Part shown: one piece after another, positions 47,919 through 56,857 of the stretch
Layout: the number at the start of each line of letters is the position of its first letter
Position numbering within the stretch: position 1 is the first letter of the stretch
Assembly (NCBI RefSeq): GCF_000745485.1
Contig: NZ_KN050693.1
Coordinates: forward strand, 185,245-249,244
Length of the DNA: 64,000 nucleotides
Origin: Methanobacterium veterum
GTDB lineage: Archaea > Methanobacteriota > Methanobacteria > Methanobacteriales > Methanobacteriaceae
Reading direction: 5' to 3'
Program-made: the position numbers and the translations under genes
The notes under the pieces: model-generated
Databases searched by the model: none
Told to the model about the DNA's origin: nothing
Seen by the model: the letters and a program-made list of their open reading frames with translations, nothing else

Positions 47919-48143
47919 CGAAGGTTTTAGAATTCTATGAATTCCTTCAACATCTATGCTGTGATAAATAATAAATTTATTATGGGTAATACTTCCACTT
48001 TAAATTTCAGATGATTCTATTTATTTCCGGAATAATTTAAATAGATATAGGTATTATTTCATGATCGGATCCTATGTATTAAATAGTGGGGCTGATTTAA
48101 AACTGTTTGTTTGTATTTTGGATCGTATTATATTTTTATTAAA
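47919..48143. other. Remaining spacer between hairpin cluster C and the GGR gene end
   Basis: The left part contains GAATTC-type palindromes that may be decayed hairpins (to about 47960). The rest is plain AT-rich sequence without an ORF. Confidence 0.4.
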
Positions 48144-49292
48144 TTAAATAAGTGCCCTTATAAGTTTAAATAGGCTTGGCGATTCTTTTAAAAGTCCAAA
48201 CCACTCCCTTTTTGAAATTGACCAGATATCTTTGTCTTCTAAGAATCTTGCAAGTGCATTGAATTCATCATCGTTTATTTTGTCAAGAACTTTTCTATAT
48301 TTAAGTGACTGGTTAATGATGCCCCCAATTTGATCTTTCCAGCGCTTTTCATATATTTTTAAGAACCCTTCAGATATATTTTCACTTTTTATGGATTCCG
48401 CTGCAACTTCACCTGCTATTCTCGCACTTGCAGCGGTTAAATGGATTCCACCACCAGTTAATGGATCTACATGTCCGGCAGCATCTCCAACGACCATCAG
48501 TCCTTTGGCATATGTTTTTTTAATATTGCCTGAAACAGGTACTCCTCCAATATTAAGTTCAACGGGTGTTCCACCAAGAGTTGATATGAATTTATGGAGA
48601 TAATGGTATGCAGTTTCCTTAGTATTTCTAATTCCAATTCCGACATTGGTCACCCCATTTTCATTTGGAAAAATCCAGAGATATCCTCCAGGAGCGACTT
48701 TACTTCCGAAATAAAACTGCATATAATTTGGTTCTACATCAATACCTACCATTTTATATTGAACACAGGAACAGATATCATTTATTCTGCGTGTTGAATT
48801 TAAACCAGCCATTCGCGCTACATTTGATTCTATGCCGTCTGCAGCAATAACAATATCTGCTTCGATTTCCATGGTTTTACCAAGGTGTTTTGCAACAACT
48901 CCCTTAACATTTCCATCTTTGATAAGCAGGTCTTTAACTGTAGTTTTTAGCATTATGTCTGTTCCAGCTTTCGCTGATTCAATGGCAAGATGTTTATCAA
49001 ACACTTTCCTGTCTAAAATAAAACCTCTTTCATTATCAGGTGTCATCCGAAAATGAGTACCATTGGGAGAATAAAGATCGGCTCCCACAATTTCAGAGCA
49101 TATGTATCTCTTTGAAGGCTTTATTCCGACAGTTTCAAAGGTTACTTCGTTTGTAGCTTCAGCACACTGGAGAGGAACTCCTATTTCCTGACGCTTTTCA
49201 ATCATTAAAACATCTAAATCGTTTTTAGATGCAAAAAGTGATGAAATGGAACCTCCTATACGTCCCCCTACCACAACTACATCATATTTCAT
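48144..49292 (-). CDS. Geranylgeranyl reductase family flavoprotein, copy 2
   Basis: The 382-residue FAD enzyme has the dinucleotide-binding motif VVVGGRIGGSISSLFAS at 5-21, the QEIGVPLQCAE motif, and the second FAD site VVGDAAGHVDPLTGGGIHLT near 270. Family members saturate the double bonds of archaeal lipid chains. It lies 86 bases downstream of a paralogue (49379) and ends the operon. The first 45 codons are almost identical in DNA to that paralogue while most of the rest has diverged, a sign of gene conversion. Which copy acts on phospholipids cannot be told. Confidence 0.88.
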   Translation of the reverse strand: MKYDVVVVGGRIGGSISSLFASKNDLDVLMIEKRQEIGVPLQCAEATNEVTFETVGIKPSKRYICSEIVGADLYSPNGTHFRMTPDNERGFILDRKVFDKHLAIESAKAGTDIMLKTTVKDLLIKDGNVKGVVAKHLGKTMEIEADIVIAADGIESNVARMAGLNSTRRINDICSCVQYKMVGIDVEPNYMQFYFGSKVAPGGYLWIFPNENGVTNVGIGIRNTKETAYHYLHKFISTLGGTPVELNIGGVPVSGNIKKTYAKGLMVVGDAAGHVDPLTGGGIHLTAASARIAGEVAAESIKSENISEGFLKIYEKRWKDQIGGIINQSLKYRKVLDKINDDEFNALARFLEDKDIWSISKREWFGLLKESPSLFKLIRALI

Positions 49293-49378
49293 TATTTGGC
49301 TCCAGTATATGGATCTACAATTGGGATCTAATTTTTCAATTATAATGCATGAATTGGAAATTTATCTTTTGATTAGCA

Positions 49379-50554
49379 TCACAAAAGATCTTTTACAAGC
49401 CTTAAAAGGCGCGGATGTTTTCCTAAAAACTTAATAAAGGATAGCTTAGATATTTCTTTCCCCTTACTGTTATTTAGAAATTCTACCAGGGCATTCATTT
49501 CATTGTCTGTGAGATCATCTGCTACTTTTCTACATTTCAGGGACATTTTGAGCATGTCTCCAATTTTAACCCTCCATTCATCATCATATCTTTTTAAAAA
49601 ATCTTCAGATGAATCCTCTGCCTTTACTGCTTCTGCCGCAACCTCTCCTGCTACTCTTGCACATGGAACCGTTGTAAATGTCCCTCCTCCCGTTACAGGA
49701 TCAATTTGTCTGGCTGCATCTCCCACTACCAGAAAACCATCAGTATAAGTTTTATCGATAGGTCCAGATAACGGTACTCCTCCAACATTTAATTCTACTG
49801 GTGTGGCATCGAATTTTGATATGAATTTTTTAAGATACTGATAAGCAGTTTCTGCGGGGCCTCTTATCCCAAGTCCTACGTTAGCAGTCCCCTCTTCTTT
49901 TGGAAATACCCATGCATATCCTCCTGGAGCTATATCTCTTCCGAAATAAAGATGTACTCTATCATGATCAAAATTAGAACATACCAATTCATATTGGGCG
50001 CATGAACAGATATCCATAGGGTTATCTGGTGCCTTGAGCCCTGCCATCTGTGCCATATTTGATTCAACACCATCTGCGGCTATAACAACATCTGCCTTTA
50101 TCTCCATTGTTTTTCCCATATGTTTGGCTACTACTCCGCAGATCTTGCCGTCTTTTTTAATAAGGTCTTTCACTGTGGTTTTTAGCATTATATCAGTCCC
50201 TGCTTTCGCTGATTCAATGGCAAGATGTTTATCAAACACTTTCCTGTCTAAGATATACCCTTTAGCTATGTTTTTGTCTAAATTGTTGAATTCTACTAAA
50301 TCTTCTGCATTAATATACGTTTCATTAGGTGCGTGAATCGTACCTGTTTCAACCTCAGCACAGACATATCTGGAGGATGGCTTCATTTCCAGGATCTCGA
50401 AGGTAGAATGGGTTGTTCCTTCAGCACATTGAACTGGAACTCCTATTTCCTGGCGCTTTTCAATCATTAAAACATCTACATCGTTTTTAGATGCAAAAAG
50501 TGATGAAATAGAACCTCCTATACGTCCCCCTACCACAACTACGTCATATTTCAT
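49379..50554 (-). CDS. Geranylgeranyl reductase family flavoprotein, copy 1
   Basis: The 391-residue protein matches its neighbour in FAD motifs (VVVGGRIGGSISSLFAS, VVGDAARQIDPVTGGGTF). Its substrate half differs, with a DLVEFNNLDKNIAKGY insertion. The start is ATG 50554 with GAGGGG well placed; the frame extends to 50620 but that part is the ferredoxin gene in another frame. The ferredoxin stop and this ATG overlap as ATGA, so translation is coupled. A ferredoxin encoded next to GGR serves as electron donor in Methanosarcina, and the same role is likely here. Confidence 0.9.
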   Translation of the reverse strand: MKYDVVVVGGRIGGSISSLFASKNDVDVLMIEKRQEIGVPVQCAEGTTHSTFEILEMKPSSRYVCAEVETGTIHAPNETYINAEDLVEFNNLDKNIAKGYILDRKVFDKHLAIESAKAGTDIMLKTTVKDLIKKDGKICGVVAKHMGKTMEIKADVVIAADGVESNMAQMAGLKAPDNPMDICSCAQYELVCSNFDHDRVHLYFGRDIAPGGYAWVFPKEEGTANVGLGIRGPAETAYQYLKKFISKFDATPVELNVGGVPLSGPIDKTYTDGFLVVGDAARQIDPVTGGGTFTTVPCARVAGEVAAEAVKAEDSSEDFLKRYDDEWRVKIGDMLKMSLKCRKVADDLTDNEMNALVEFLNNSKGKEISKLSFIKFLGKHPRLLRLVKDLL

Positions 50555-50727
50555 ACATTCCCCTCTATGTAAAATGCTCCAAGAGGACATACATATGTGC
50601 ATCTTCCGCAGTCGTCGCATTTGTTTTTATTTATGATTATTCTGTTTTCTGTAAGTTCTAAAGATCTATTGGGGCATACACTGATGCAAGCTCCACAGCA
50701 TCCGCATTTTTCAGTGTTGAATTCCAT
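50551..50727 (-). CDS. Small 2x[4Fe-4S] ferredoxin coupled to geranylgeranyl reductase
   Basis: This 58-residue protein has two complete cluster motifs: CGCCGACISVCP (about 8-19) and CDDCGRCTYVCP (about 37-48). GGTGATAAAT stands before its ATG. Its stop overlaps the GGR start by four bases (ATGA), so the two are made together. It should hand electrons to the flavin of the downstream reductases for lipid hydrogenation. A palindromic GTATATATAC at 50795-50804 is a likely TATA box for the operon. Confidence 0.9.
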   Translation of the reverse strand: MEFNTEKCGCCGACISVCPNRSLELTENRIIINKNKCDDCGRCTYVCPLGAFYIEGNV

Positions 50728-51073
50728 TATTTATCACCGATTTAAGACAGTAGCTAAGAAAAAATAACTATATGTTTAATATTGTATAATTAGGGTATAT
50801 ATACTTTTTTGAGGCTTTTAAATAGTAATTGGCTCCTAAATTCTTTGCCATATCGAGGTGGAATAAAATTGAGTGAAAATATGATACTCATTTAGAGTGC
50901 CGGAATTTTTGGACTCTTATACTAAAAACTTAAATACCAGATTGTTTATTATATAGTGTACCTATGTAATACGGGTTTTAAGTAAAAATGTTGGATTTAA
51001 TTTTAATGAATTTAGCATCACTTTTATTAAAACCGTTAAGGTTATATAGGACATCAAATAATTTCTATGTTAT
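50728..51073. other. Divergent region between the ferredoxin-GGR operon and tRNA-Leu
   Basis: It holds a TATA-like block at 50795-50804 for the leftward operon and TTATATAGG near 51042 for the tRNA. GAGGTGG at 50855-50861 precedes a TTG frame of only eight codons, a possible relic. Confidence 0.45.
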
Positions 51074-51156
51074 GCAGGGGTGCCCGAGCGGCCAAAGGGG
51101 GTGGACTTAAGATCCTCTGGCGTAGGCCTTCGTGGGTTCGAATCCCATCCCCTGCA
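51074..51156 (+). tRNA. tRNA-Leu (anticodon TAA)
   Basis: The acceptor stem GCAGGGG pairs with CCCCTGC. The anticodon loop ACTTAAGAT carries TAA between GG and CC arms, a long variable arm (CTCTGGCGTAGGCCTTCG region) marks a class II tRNA, and the T arm GTGGGTTCGAATCCCAT is intact. CCA is not encoded. No intron is seen. Confidence 0.95.
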
Positions 51157-51232
51157 CTTAATTTAATAAATTAAAAAGGAAATTTAATTAATAGAACTCT
51201 ATTTTAACTATAAAAAATAAAATAATAAACAT

Positions 51233-51305
51233 GCCCTAGTGGCTTAGCCGGTAGAGCGATGCCTTGGTAAGGCATAGGCCGGGGGTTCGAATCCCCCCTA
51301 GGGCT
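51233..51305 (+). tRNA. tRNA-Thr (anticodon GGT)
   Basis: The 73-base gene has acceptor stem GCCCTAG/CTAGGGC, D arm with GGCTTAGCCGGTAGAGC, anticodon stem TGCC/GGCA around TTGGTAA (anticodon GGT), and T arm GGGGGTTCGAATCCCCC. The discriminator base is T, usual for archaeal tRNA-Thr. CCA is not encoded. It lies 76 bases after tRNA-Leu on the same strand. Confidence 0.95.
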
Positions 51306-52390
51306 TAACACTATTTTTTCTATTAAAAGTGACTTAAAAGTCCCTGATTTTTGACAGTTTTTTCTTTCTATTCTGTATTCTATAACAATTCTTAATTTTA
51401 GGAGATAATTATACAATTTGCCTGTATGTAATGCTTTTTTCTGTAGCAAAGACGAGCTCTATTTTATAGAATTCCTTAGCTGGATCCAGAATATAATCCT
51501 GGAATAGTAGTCCTTAGTGGGGTTAAATAGTTTAGAAAAGTGAGAGATTAGATTCTTAAAAGAGCTTTAGATAAGTAATGCAACCCTGGATAAAAGGACG
51601 GTAGTTCTACCCCGGTACCACAAGTGAATCCATTAAAAGGTACCAATCAAATGAGTTCTACTATGAGACCACAAATTAAATTCTATTTTATGGCTTCTTT
51701 TTTTATGAAATCGAAAGGTTCTCTAACGATTCCATTAAAAAGGCTAGATAATTAGTTTAATAGTATATTTGCCATATTAAATTCATTAGATATTAAGTGC
51801 GTTCGTTTCACGAATTATTTTAGAAATGAAATTTAATAGAAAGCCCGTATAATAAAATAAATTCCTATTATTAACATTAAGATGTACAATAATTTAAATG
51901 CTTAATTTTTAGGGTCTTTGAAGATCCATAGCCTTCAGGGCGTCTATATATTAAATATAGATTTAAAATAGTGACAATTGTCAAAAGTAATCCTATTATT
52001 AAGTAAATATAATTCATAATAACTCTTTTTTTAAGGTAATATAAGTATTTTTATTGTTTAATCTCATTGAAGTTAAAATAGCATTAAAATTTGAATTCTG
52101 CAATAGTGGTAAATCATGGTAAAATTCATACGTCAATCATTGCTTTCTTTATGTTCGGTTATTTTGGCAAGATAGGATAACATTATAAAATGATTATTCT
52201 GCAATCTGCTGTCAATTAAATCAAATATTATCAAACAAGATGTCCTTTAAATTGGCCACTACTACAATTTAATCATTCATTCAATTTTAGCATTATATGA
52301 ATGTGGAAAGTAGCCCTCTCACTAAAAGTATATATCTGGGTTTAATCAATTCAATTCATCTAACACTTATCTTTTATTTAGGTGACAGTA
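51306..52390. other. Long intergenic region after tRNA-Thr, 1.1 kb
   Basis: Most of the region is AT-rich. The part at about 51475-51700 has higher GC, palindromes (CTGGATCCAG near 51480, GTAGTTCTAC near 51601), GGTACC twice, and an imperfect direct repeat starting TTCTAC near 51605 and 51656. A 46-codon ORF lies on the minus strand (51877-52017). No integrase or duplicated tRNA end was found, so there is no evidence of an integrated element. Confidence 0.4.
51877..52017 (-). CDS. Possible 46-residue single-pass membrane peptide
   Basis: An ATG opens a 46-codon frame with a strongly hydrophobic segment (about 3-24) followed by YRRPEGYGSSKTLKIK, a positive-inside pattern with an ordered, non-random look. 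The ribosome site is weak (AAAGAGTTATT). The peptide matches nothing I recognise. It may be real or chance in AT-rich DNA. Confidence 0.35.
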   Translation of the reverse strand: MNYIYLIIGLLLTIVTILNLYLIYRRPEGYGSSKTLKIKHLNYCTS

Positions 52391-53197
52391 ATGGAAAAAA
52401 AAATAGCACAGTTATCTGATGTACACTTTGGTGAGAAGAACTTCTCCCACGACTTAAAAAATAATCTTTTAAAGCAGCTGGAAGATGAAAATCCGGATCT
52501 TATTATTGTGGCTGGAGATTTAACTACTGAAGGTTATGTCCATGAATACAACGATGCAGCTGCATTTGTAGATGAACTCAAAGCTATAACAGAAGTTCAT
52601 ATAATTCCTGGAAACCACGATGCAAGAAATGTAGGATTACTCCATTTTGAAAAGCAGATTGGGGAAAGGAAATTTTTACATATGGACAAAAGCTGTGGAT
52701 TTGCTATCCTTGGATTAGATTCATCAGAACCTGATATAAATGATGGGCAGATAGGAACTGATCAGATGGAATGGCTTAAAAGTGAGCTTGATAAAATACC
52801 AAGTGATATGTGCAAAATAGTAACTTTCCATCACCACTTACTTCCTATACCTCAAACTGGAAGGGAAAGAAATATTTTGCTTGATTCTGGAGATTTGTTA
52901 AGTGTTTTCAGAGATTCTGGAGTTGATTTTGTTTTAAATGGGCATAAACATGTTCCTAATGTTTGGATGATAGAAAAGATGGTTACATTAAATTCAGGAA
53001 CTGCAACAACCAGAAAGCTGAGGGGCCATACTTATCCGTCACACAATCAATTGATCATTAAAGACGACCAGATTCTTGTCAATTTAATAAATACTGAAAC
53101 AGGATATAAAAGAGAACTGGCTAATTACTCTGTAAAAGTTGAAAAAGAAGAGTATGTGATATGTTCATATAAACATAATTCACTACCTGTAATTTAA
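52391..53197 (+). CDS. Calcineurin-like metallophosphoesterase
   Basis: The 268-residue protein has the full metallophosphatase signature: SDVHFG near 8-13, VAGDLTTEG near 38-46, GNHDARN near 76-82, FHHHLLP near 148-154 and GHKHVP near 191-196. Spacing fits the class III cyclic nucleotide phosphodiesterase (CpdA/Icc) type. In archaea the substrate could be a cyclic nucleotide or another phosphodiester. The start is ATG 52391, five bases after GGTGA, not the GTG at 52382 that is part of that ribosome site. It is monocistronic. Confidence 0.9.
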   Translation: MEKKIAQLSDVHFGEKNFSHDLKNNLLKQLEDENPDLIIVAGDLTTEGYVHEYNDAAAFVDELKAITEVHIIPGNHDARNVGLLHFEKQIGERKFLHMDKSCGFAILGLDSSEPDINDGQIGTDQMEWLKSELDKIPSDMCKIVTFHHHLLPIPQTGRERNILLDSGDLLSVFRDSGVDFVLNGHKHVPNVWMIEKMVTLNSGTATTRKLRGHTYPSHNQLIIKDDQILVNLINTETGYKRELANYSVKVEKEEYVICSYKHNSLPVI

Positions 53198-53681
53198 ACG
53201 GGGTAATTTAGTTTAAATTTTTCTTTTTAACCTTTTTAATTTGTTATATAACGAAATAAAATCTGCTTCATTCTTTCTGACAATTTGCTGTTTTAATAAG
53301 AAACAGCAGTAATTTTTAAACATTTGGTACCAATTGGGGCATAATTCTGGAATAATTACTTATTAATGGCTGTGGATACATAGCGGTAACCATATGGCTT
53401 AGCTTAAACTTCATCACGTTTGAAGATTTGAGATTTAATAACTTTTAATCTGAAATTATTTTAATTAAATTGATCTGAGGGCTGTTTAATAATAGATGAA
53501 ATAAACAATACTAAAAAGTATTTTAATCAAAACAGCTTTTAAAGCAGATATATTGATCTTAATATTTAAGAGATAAAATCAAACATAAGAGTGTTTGAGG
53601 TCTTCAAAATTCAAAAATATATAACAACTAATAAATGCTTTTTATACAAAAAGGAGAAAATAGAACTGATAATGTGATATA
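53198..53681. other. Intergenic region, 484 bases
   Basis: AT-rich. It contains a CTGTTTTAATAAGAAACAG hairpin near 53290 that may end the phosphoesterase transcript and a palindrome TTGGTACCAA near 53325. TATA-like sequences occur near 53620. No gene was seen. Confidence 0.4.
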
Positions 53682-54365
53682 ATGTCAAAAATGTTAGATG
53701 TCATAATGGCAGGTGTAATTTCGGGAATAGTTGCACTTACTACCACCAAACTTGGAATAGGTGGGACTGTTATTGGTGCAGTTATTGGGGCAATGCTCTA
53801 TCAGGTAATGTCTCATTTTATAAAAGAACCGCTTGAAAATGTGAATACAAGAAATAATGTACATACAAGAAAGGTACATACAAGAAAGAGTGTAAACACA
53901 AAAAATATTGGAAATAGGGAAGAGAGTGTAAACACAAACAGAATTGAAACTAGGATAGTTTACGTGTTTCCGCTTATAATTATAGTTGTTGTTGAGTTAA
54001 TTTATCTATTCTCTTCAGTATATTGGAAACCAGACCAGATTTTCAATTATTTGGAACAGGTAACTGATGGGACTCTTTTTAGAACTATTGGTCTAGGACT
54101 TCTAATTATGGGGATCTACCCGATAATACAATCGGAGAATATAAAAAGATCATACGGATACATAATATTATCAGTTGGTATAATCAAACTTTTAAATGGG
54201 TTTGTAGATACACATTCACCATTTGTAAAATTATATGCGAATCTTTTCGCAGATTTTGGCCTGGTAATTTCGCTTGCAGTTATTGCAGCGCTATCCTATG
54301 TAATTTTATCGATAGTTCAGGAATCGATAGTAATTAGCCGTGAAAAAGATAGTAATACTCATTAG
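53682..54365 (+). CDS. Membrane protein preceding an HTH-PhoU regulator
   Basis: The 227-residue protein has an N-terminal glycine-rich hairpin of helices (about 8-42), a hydrophilic linker, and four helices (about 92-215). The linker (about 50-90) is a low-complexity run of NTRN/HTRK/VNTK units. The next gene, an HTH-PhoU regulator, starts eight bases downstream, so the two form an operon. A role as membrane sensor or anchor for that regulator is plausible from context only. I recognise no family. Confidence 0.7.
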   Translation: MSKMLDVIMAGVISGIVALTTTKLGIGGTVIGAVIGAMLYQVMSHFIKEPLENVNTRNNVHTRKVHTRKSVNTKNIGNREESVNTNRIETRIVYVFPLIIIVVVELIYLFSSVYWKPDQIFNYLEQVTDGTLFRTIGLGLLIMGIYPIIQSENIKRSYGYIILSVGIIKLLNGFVDTHSPFVKLYANLFADFGLVISLAVIAALSYVILSIVQESIVISREKDSNTH

Positions 54366-54373
54366 ATGATATT

Positions 54374-55291
54374 ATGACTAAGAAAACAAAAAATAGCACT
54401 TTAAAAGCGATACTGGATATCATCCTATATGAACATCCCTCAACTCAGGATGAAATCGCTGAAAAACTTGGAATAACTCGGAGATACGTTACAAAACTGC
54501 TTCAACCCCTTATAACTAAGGGGGTTGTAAAGAGAGCATACACTCTTGATTTAAAAAAGTTCGATGAATTTTCAGAAGTTTTTGAAGAAGAAAAAACATC
54601 AAGGGAACATGCTGGGACATTATACATCAAAGAAATGATTAAAAACATGTCTAATCATGTTTGTAAACAGCTCGACAGATCTTTTGAAGCGCTTTCAACT
54701 TATGATGATGAACTGGCAAGTAAAGCACTGAATATGGACTATATTACAAATAACATGCATGAAAAAGTAAGAACCTCTGTAGACATGGCATTATCTATGA
54801 ATCCTTCTTCAGAATTCAGTAAAACAATGGCTTTCAGTGAGGTAGCATATGATTTAGAGCGTATCGGTGACCATTCCTGTCAATTTGCTAATTTTACAAT
54901 GAAAGAATCATATGAAGTTGATCCAGAAATGCTTGTATATCTTGGTGAAATGTATGAGACTGCAAAGAAAATGGTTAATTACTCAATGGATATCTTCTTA
55001 AATGAAAAACTTGAATTAAAGAGTAAAGTAATGGATTACGAAGAAAAAATACATGCTTTGCAGAAAAAAGCATTAAACTGCATCGCAACTCAAATGGCAG
55101 AAGCATCCTTTGATGATACTGAACGTTCGACATATTACCTGTCTTTATCAAGGGTAGTTAAGGCCTTTGAAAGGATTGGAGATATATCTATTGAAATAAT
55201 AGATGTTTCAAGGGAATTTTATGAAAATATACCTAGAACTACAACTCCTGAAAGATTTAGACGGAATCCTAAATTATCTAATTTAAAATAA
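54374..55291 (+). CDS. HTH-PhoU transcriptional regulator
   Basis: The 305-residue protein joins a winged helix-turn-helix (about 8-65, with TQDEIAEKLGITRRYVTKLLQ) to a PhoU domain (about 88-285). The two PhoU halves each carry the ERIGDHSCQ / ERIGDISIE metal-binding motif. Methanogens lack PhoB/PhoR, and fusions of this kind are candidate regulators of phosphate genes. The pst operon begins 1.6 kb downstream, supporting this. It follows the membrane protein gene closely and is followed by convergent genes. Confidence 0.88.
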   Translation: MTKKTKNSTLKAILDIILYEHPSTQDEIAEKLGITRRYVTKLLQPLITKGVVKRAYTLDLKKFDEFSEVFEEEKTSREHAGTLYIKEMIKNMSNHVCKQLDRSFEALSTYDDELASKALNMDYITNNMHEKVRTSVDMALSMNPSSEFSKTMAFSEVAYDLERIGDHSCQFANFTMKESYEVDPEMLVYLGEMYETAKKMVNYSMDIFLNEKLELKSKVMDYEEKIHALQKKALNCIATQMAEASFDDTERSTYYLSLSRVVKAFERIGDISIEIIDVSREFYENIPRTTTPERFRRNPKLSNLK

Positions 55292-55337
55292 CTAATTTTT
55301 AACAATTTATTTTATTTAAAAGTAAAAGAGATGTGAA

Positions 55338-55625
55338 TTATTCTTTCTCTTTTTCCATGTATTCTTTGATTTTTCGCTCTTCCCATTCTTTGGAAAATAT
55401 CCCTCGCTTCATGAAAACTGATGATCCATGTGCAACAAGACCTATTCCCCAGAAGAAGGATATAAATAGGAACCACCAGAAACCCGGAGTCGTAAAGAAA
55501 TTAATGATTGCCAGGAATGCATTCACGACAATATAACTAATTAAATGTGAGTAAAAACCTCTCACTTCTTCAACTCTTTTTTTAGCTCGGATATATGCAT
55601 CTTTTTCATATGGTTCATCAACCAT
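55338..55625 (-). CDS. 2TM-domain protein
   Basis: The 95-residue protein has the 2TM family pattern: AKKRVEEVRGFYSHLISYIVVNAFLAIINF (first helix) followed by a Trp/Phe-rich second helix, FWWFLFISFFWGIGLVAH, and a charged coiled tail. Family members are found in bacterial and archaeal genomes, sometimes fused to sensor kinases, and their function is unknown. GGGGAGGTTTACAAA stands upstream of the ATG. It is monocistronic and converges with the HTH-PhoU gene. Confidence 0.85.
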   Translation of the reverse strand: MVDEPYEKDAYIRAKKRVEEVRGFYSHLISYIVVNAFLAIINFFTTPGFWWFLFISFFWGIGLVAHGSSVFMKRGIFSKEWEERKIKEYMEKEKE

Positions 55626-55881
55626 TTTGTAAACCTCCCCTTTGAATTGTACAAATTATAGAGCAGTATATAACTTAATATATAGGTTTTAAGACATTTA
55701 AAGTTTTTTTAAAAAAAGGGAGTTCACTAAAAAGATTATTCTGTTAAATCAGTTTTATAGTTGGATTAAAAAGAATATAATGTGTTGTGGGATTAAAAAA
55801 AATCAAAATATGTGTTGATATCTAAAAATAGGCATTTCTTTATTAAAATGAATATGTACTGGGTTAGGTAATTTAATTTAG

Positions 55882-56667
55882 TTATACTCCATCATAGTAA
55901 ATTTCGTCTATTTCAAAAAATTTTCTAAATGGAGATTCTCTTGTTTTTTCTTCATTTACATGTGCTAAAATACCAGGTAAGCGGCCGATCATAAACATGC
56001 CGCTTCCAACTGTCCAGTTGAAACCCATATCTGATAAAATTGCTCCATTTGCACCATCAATATTCATTCGAATACCTTTTTTTTCAAAGAGCAGGTTTTC
56101 AATTGTAATAGCAAGTTCTGAATGTTTGCTGAAGCACCCGTATTTTTTTGCAAGCTCTATAAGTCTCCGTGCTCTCGGGTCTTCATCATGATATCTATGT
56201 CCAAAACCACATATCTTTTCATCATTTTTTAAAAAATGACCAACTATTTCTTCTGCAATTCTATTAATGTCATCTTCTGTTCTTTTAATTCCGTCTTGGA
56301 GAGTTTTCATGGCATGTTCTATGGCTCCTGCATGGTTTTTACCAAATGCAAGAAGGCCGCCTGCGATGCATGCATGCAGCGGAGATCCTGTGGATGCCAT
56401 GATCCTTGCAGCCTGTGTACTTGGGGGAGTAACACCATGGTCACAAAATGATACCAGAACTGCCCCTAACATTTTGGCTTCATTTTTGGAAGGCAGCTCT
56501 CCTTTTATGAGCAGGTGTATCATTTCGGCAAAAGATATATTTCCTATGAGATCTTCCTGTAAATAGCCCCGTGTGGTTAATTTGTTGGGTTCAACTTTTG
56601 TTATTGAAGTTCTCCACTTTAGAGTTCTCGGTTTGAATATATCTTTTAACACATCTTCCGTTATCAT
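55882..56667 (-). CDS. Short citrate synthase-like protein, probable citryl-CoA lyase type
   Basis: The 261-residue protein matches the C-terminal catalytic part of citrate synthase: the small His motif CDHGVTPPSTQAARIMAS near 74, GFGHRYHDEDPRARRL near 154 with the CoA-binding His, and DGANGAILSDMGF near 205 with the catalytic Asp. It lacks the large N-terminal domain of the usual 370-430 residue enzyme. Methanogens of this type run an incomplete reductive TCA path and do not normally need citrate synthase. It may act on citryl-CoA or another acyl-CoA. It is monocistronic. Confidence 0.82.
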   Translation of the reverse strand: MITEDVLKDIFKPRTLKWRTSITKVEPNKLTTRGYLQEDLIGNISFAEMIHLLIKGELPSKNEAKMLGAVLVSFCDHGVTPPSTQAARIMASTGSPLHACIAGGLLAFGKNHAGAIEHAMKTLQDGIKRTEDDINRIAEEIVGHFLKNDEKICGFGHRYHDEDPRARRLIELAKKYGCFSKHSELAITIENLLFEKKGIRMNIDGANGAILSDMGFNWTVGSGMFMIGRLPGILAHVNEEKTRESPFRKFFEIDEIYYDGV

Positions 56668-56767
56668 ATTGAATAACTATGCAATATGAATTTATTTAAA
56701 TTTAACGCTTTTAGTGCAATATTGGACACATTTAGTGATATTTAATGGGGTAATTTTTAGGGTCTAA

Positions 56768-56823
56768 AATGTGATAGTTCCTATAATGTGATAACTTATA
56801 CACAAATAGGAACCTTTAAATAT
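56768..56823 (+). promoter_or_regulatory. Promoter and candidate Pho operator of the pst operon
   Basis: TTTAAATAT (56815-56823) is a TATA box 35 bases before the pstS ATG. GTTCCTAT (56777-56784) and ATAGGAAC (56806-56813) form a perfect 8-bp inverted repeat next to it. AATGTGATA is directly repeated at 56768-56776 and 56785-56793, 17 bases apart. Binding by a phosphate regulator, perhaps the HTH-PhoU protein, is inferred. Confidence 0.55.
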
Positions 56824-56857
56824 GGGTGACAGTTTATTATAGGATGAGGTGAATCAA

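Noticed and set aside
50869..50895. Eight-codon TTG ORF after a strong GAGGTGG site near 50855
   Set aside because: It is too short to support as a gene. After its stop a few more codons read as hydrophobic sequence, so it may be a gene relic, but nothing identifies it.
51233..52390. Integrated element at the tRNA-Thr gene
   Set aside because: No integrase, no second copy of the tRNA 3' end and no cluster of foreign genes were found in the gap.
53671..53679. AATGTGATA before the HTH-PhoU operon, as in the pst promoter
   Set aside because: It overlaps the GTGAT ribosome site of the gene at 53682, so the match is explained without regulation.
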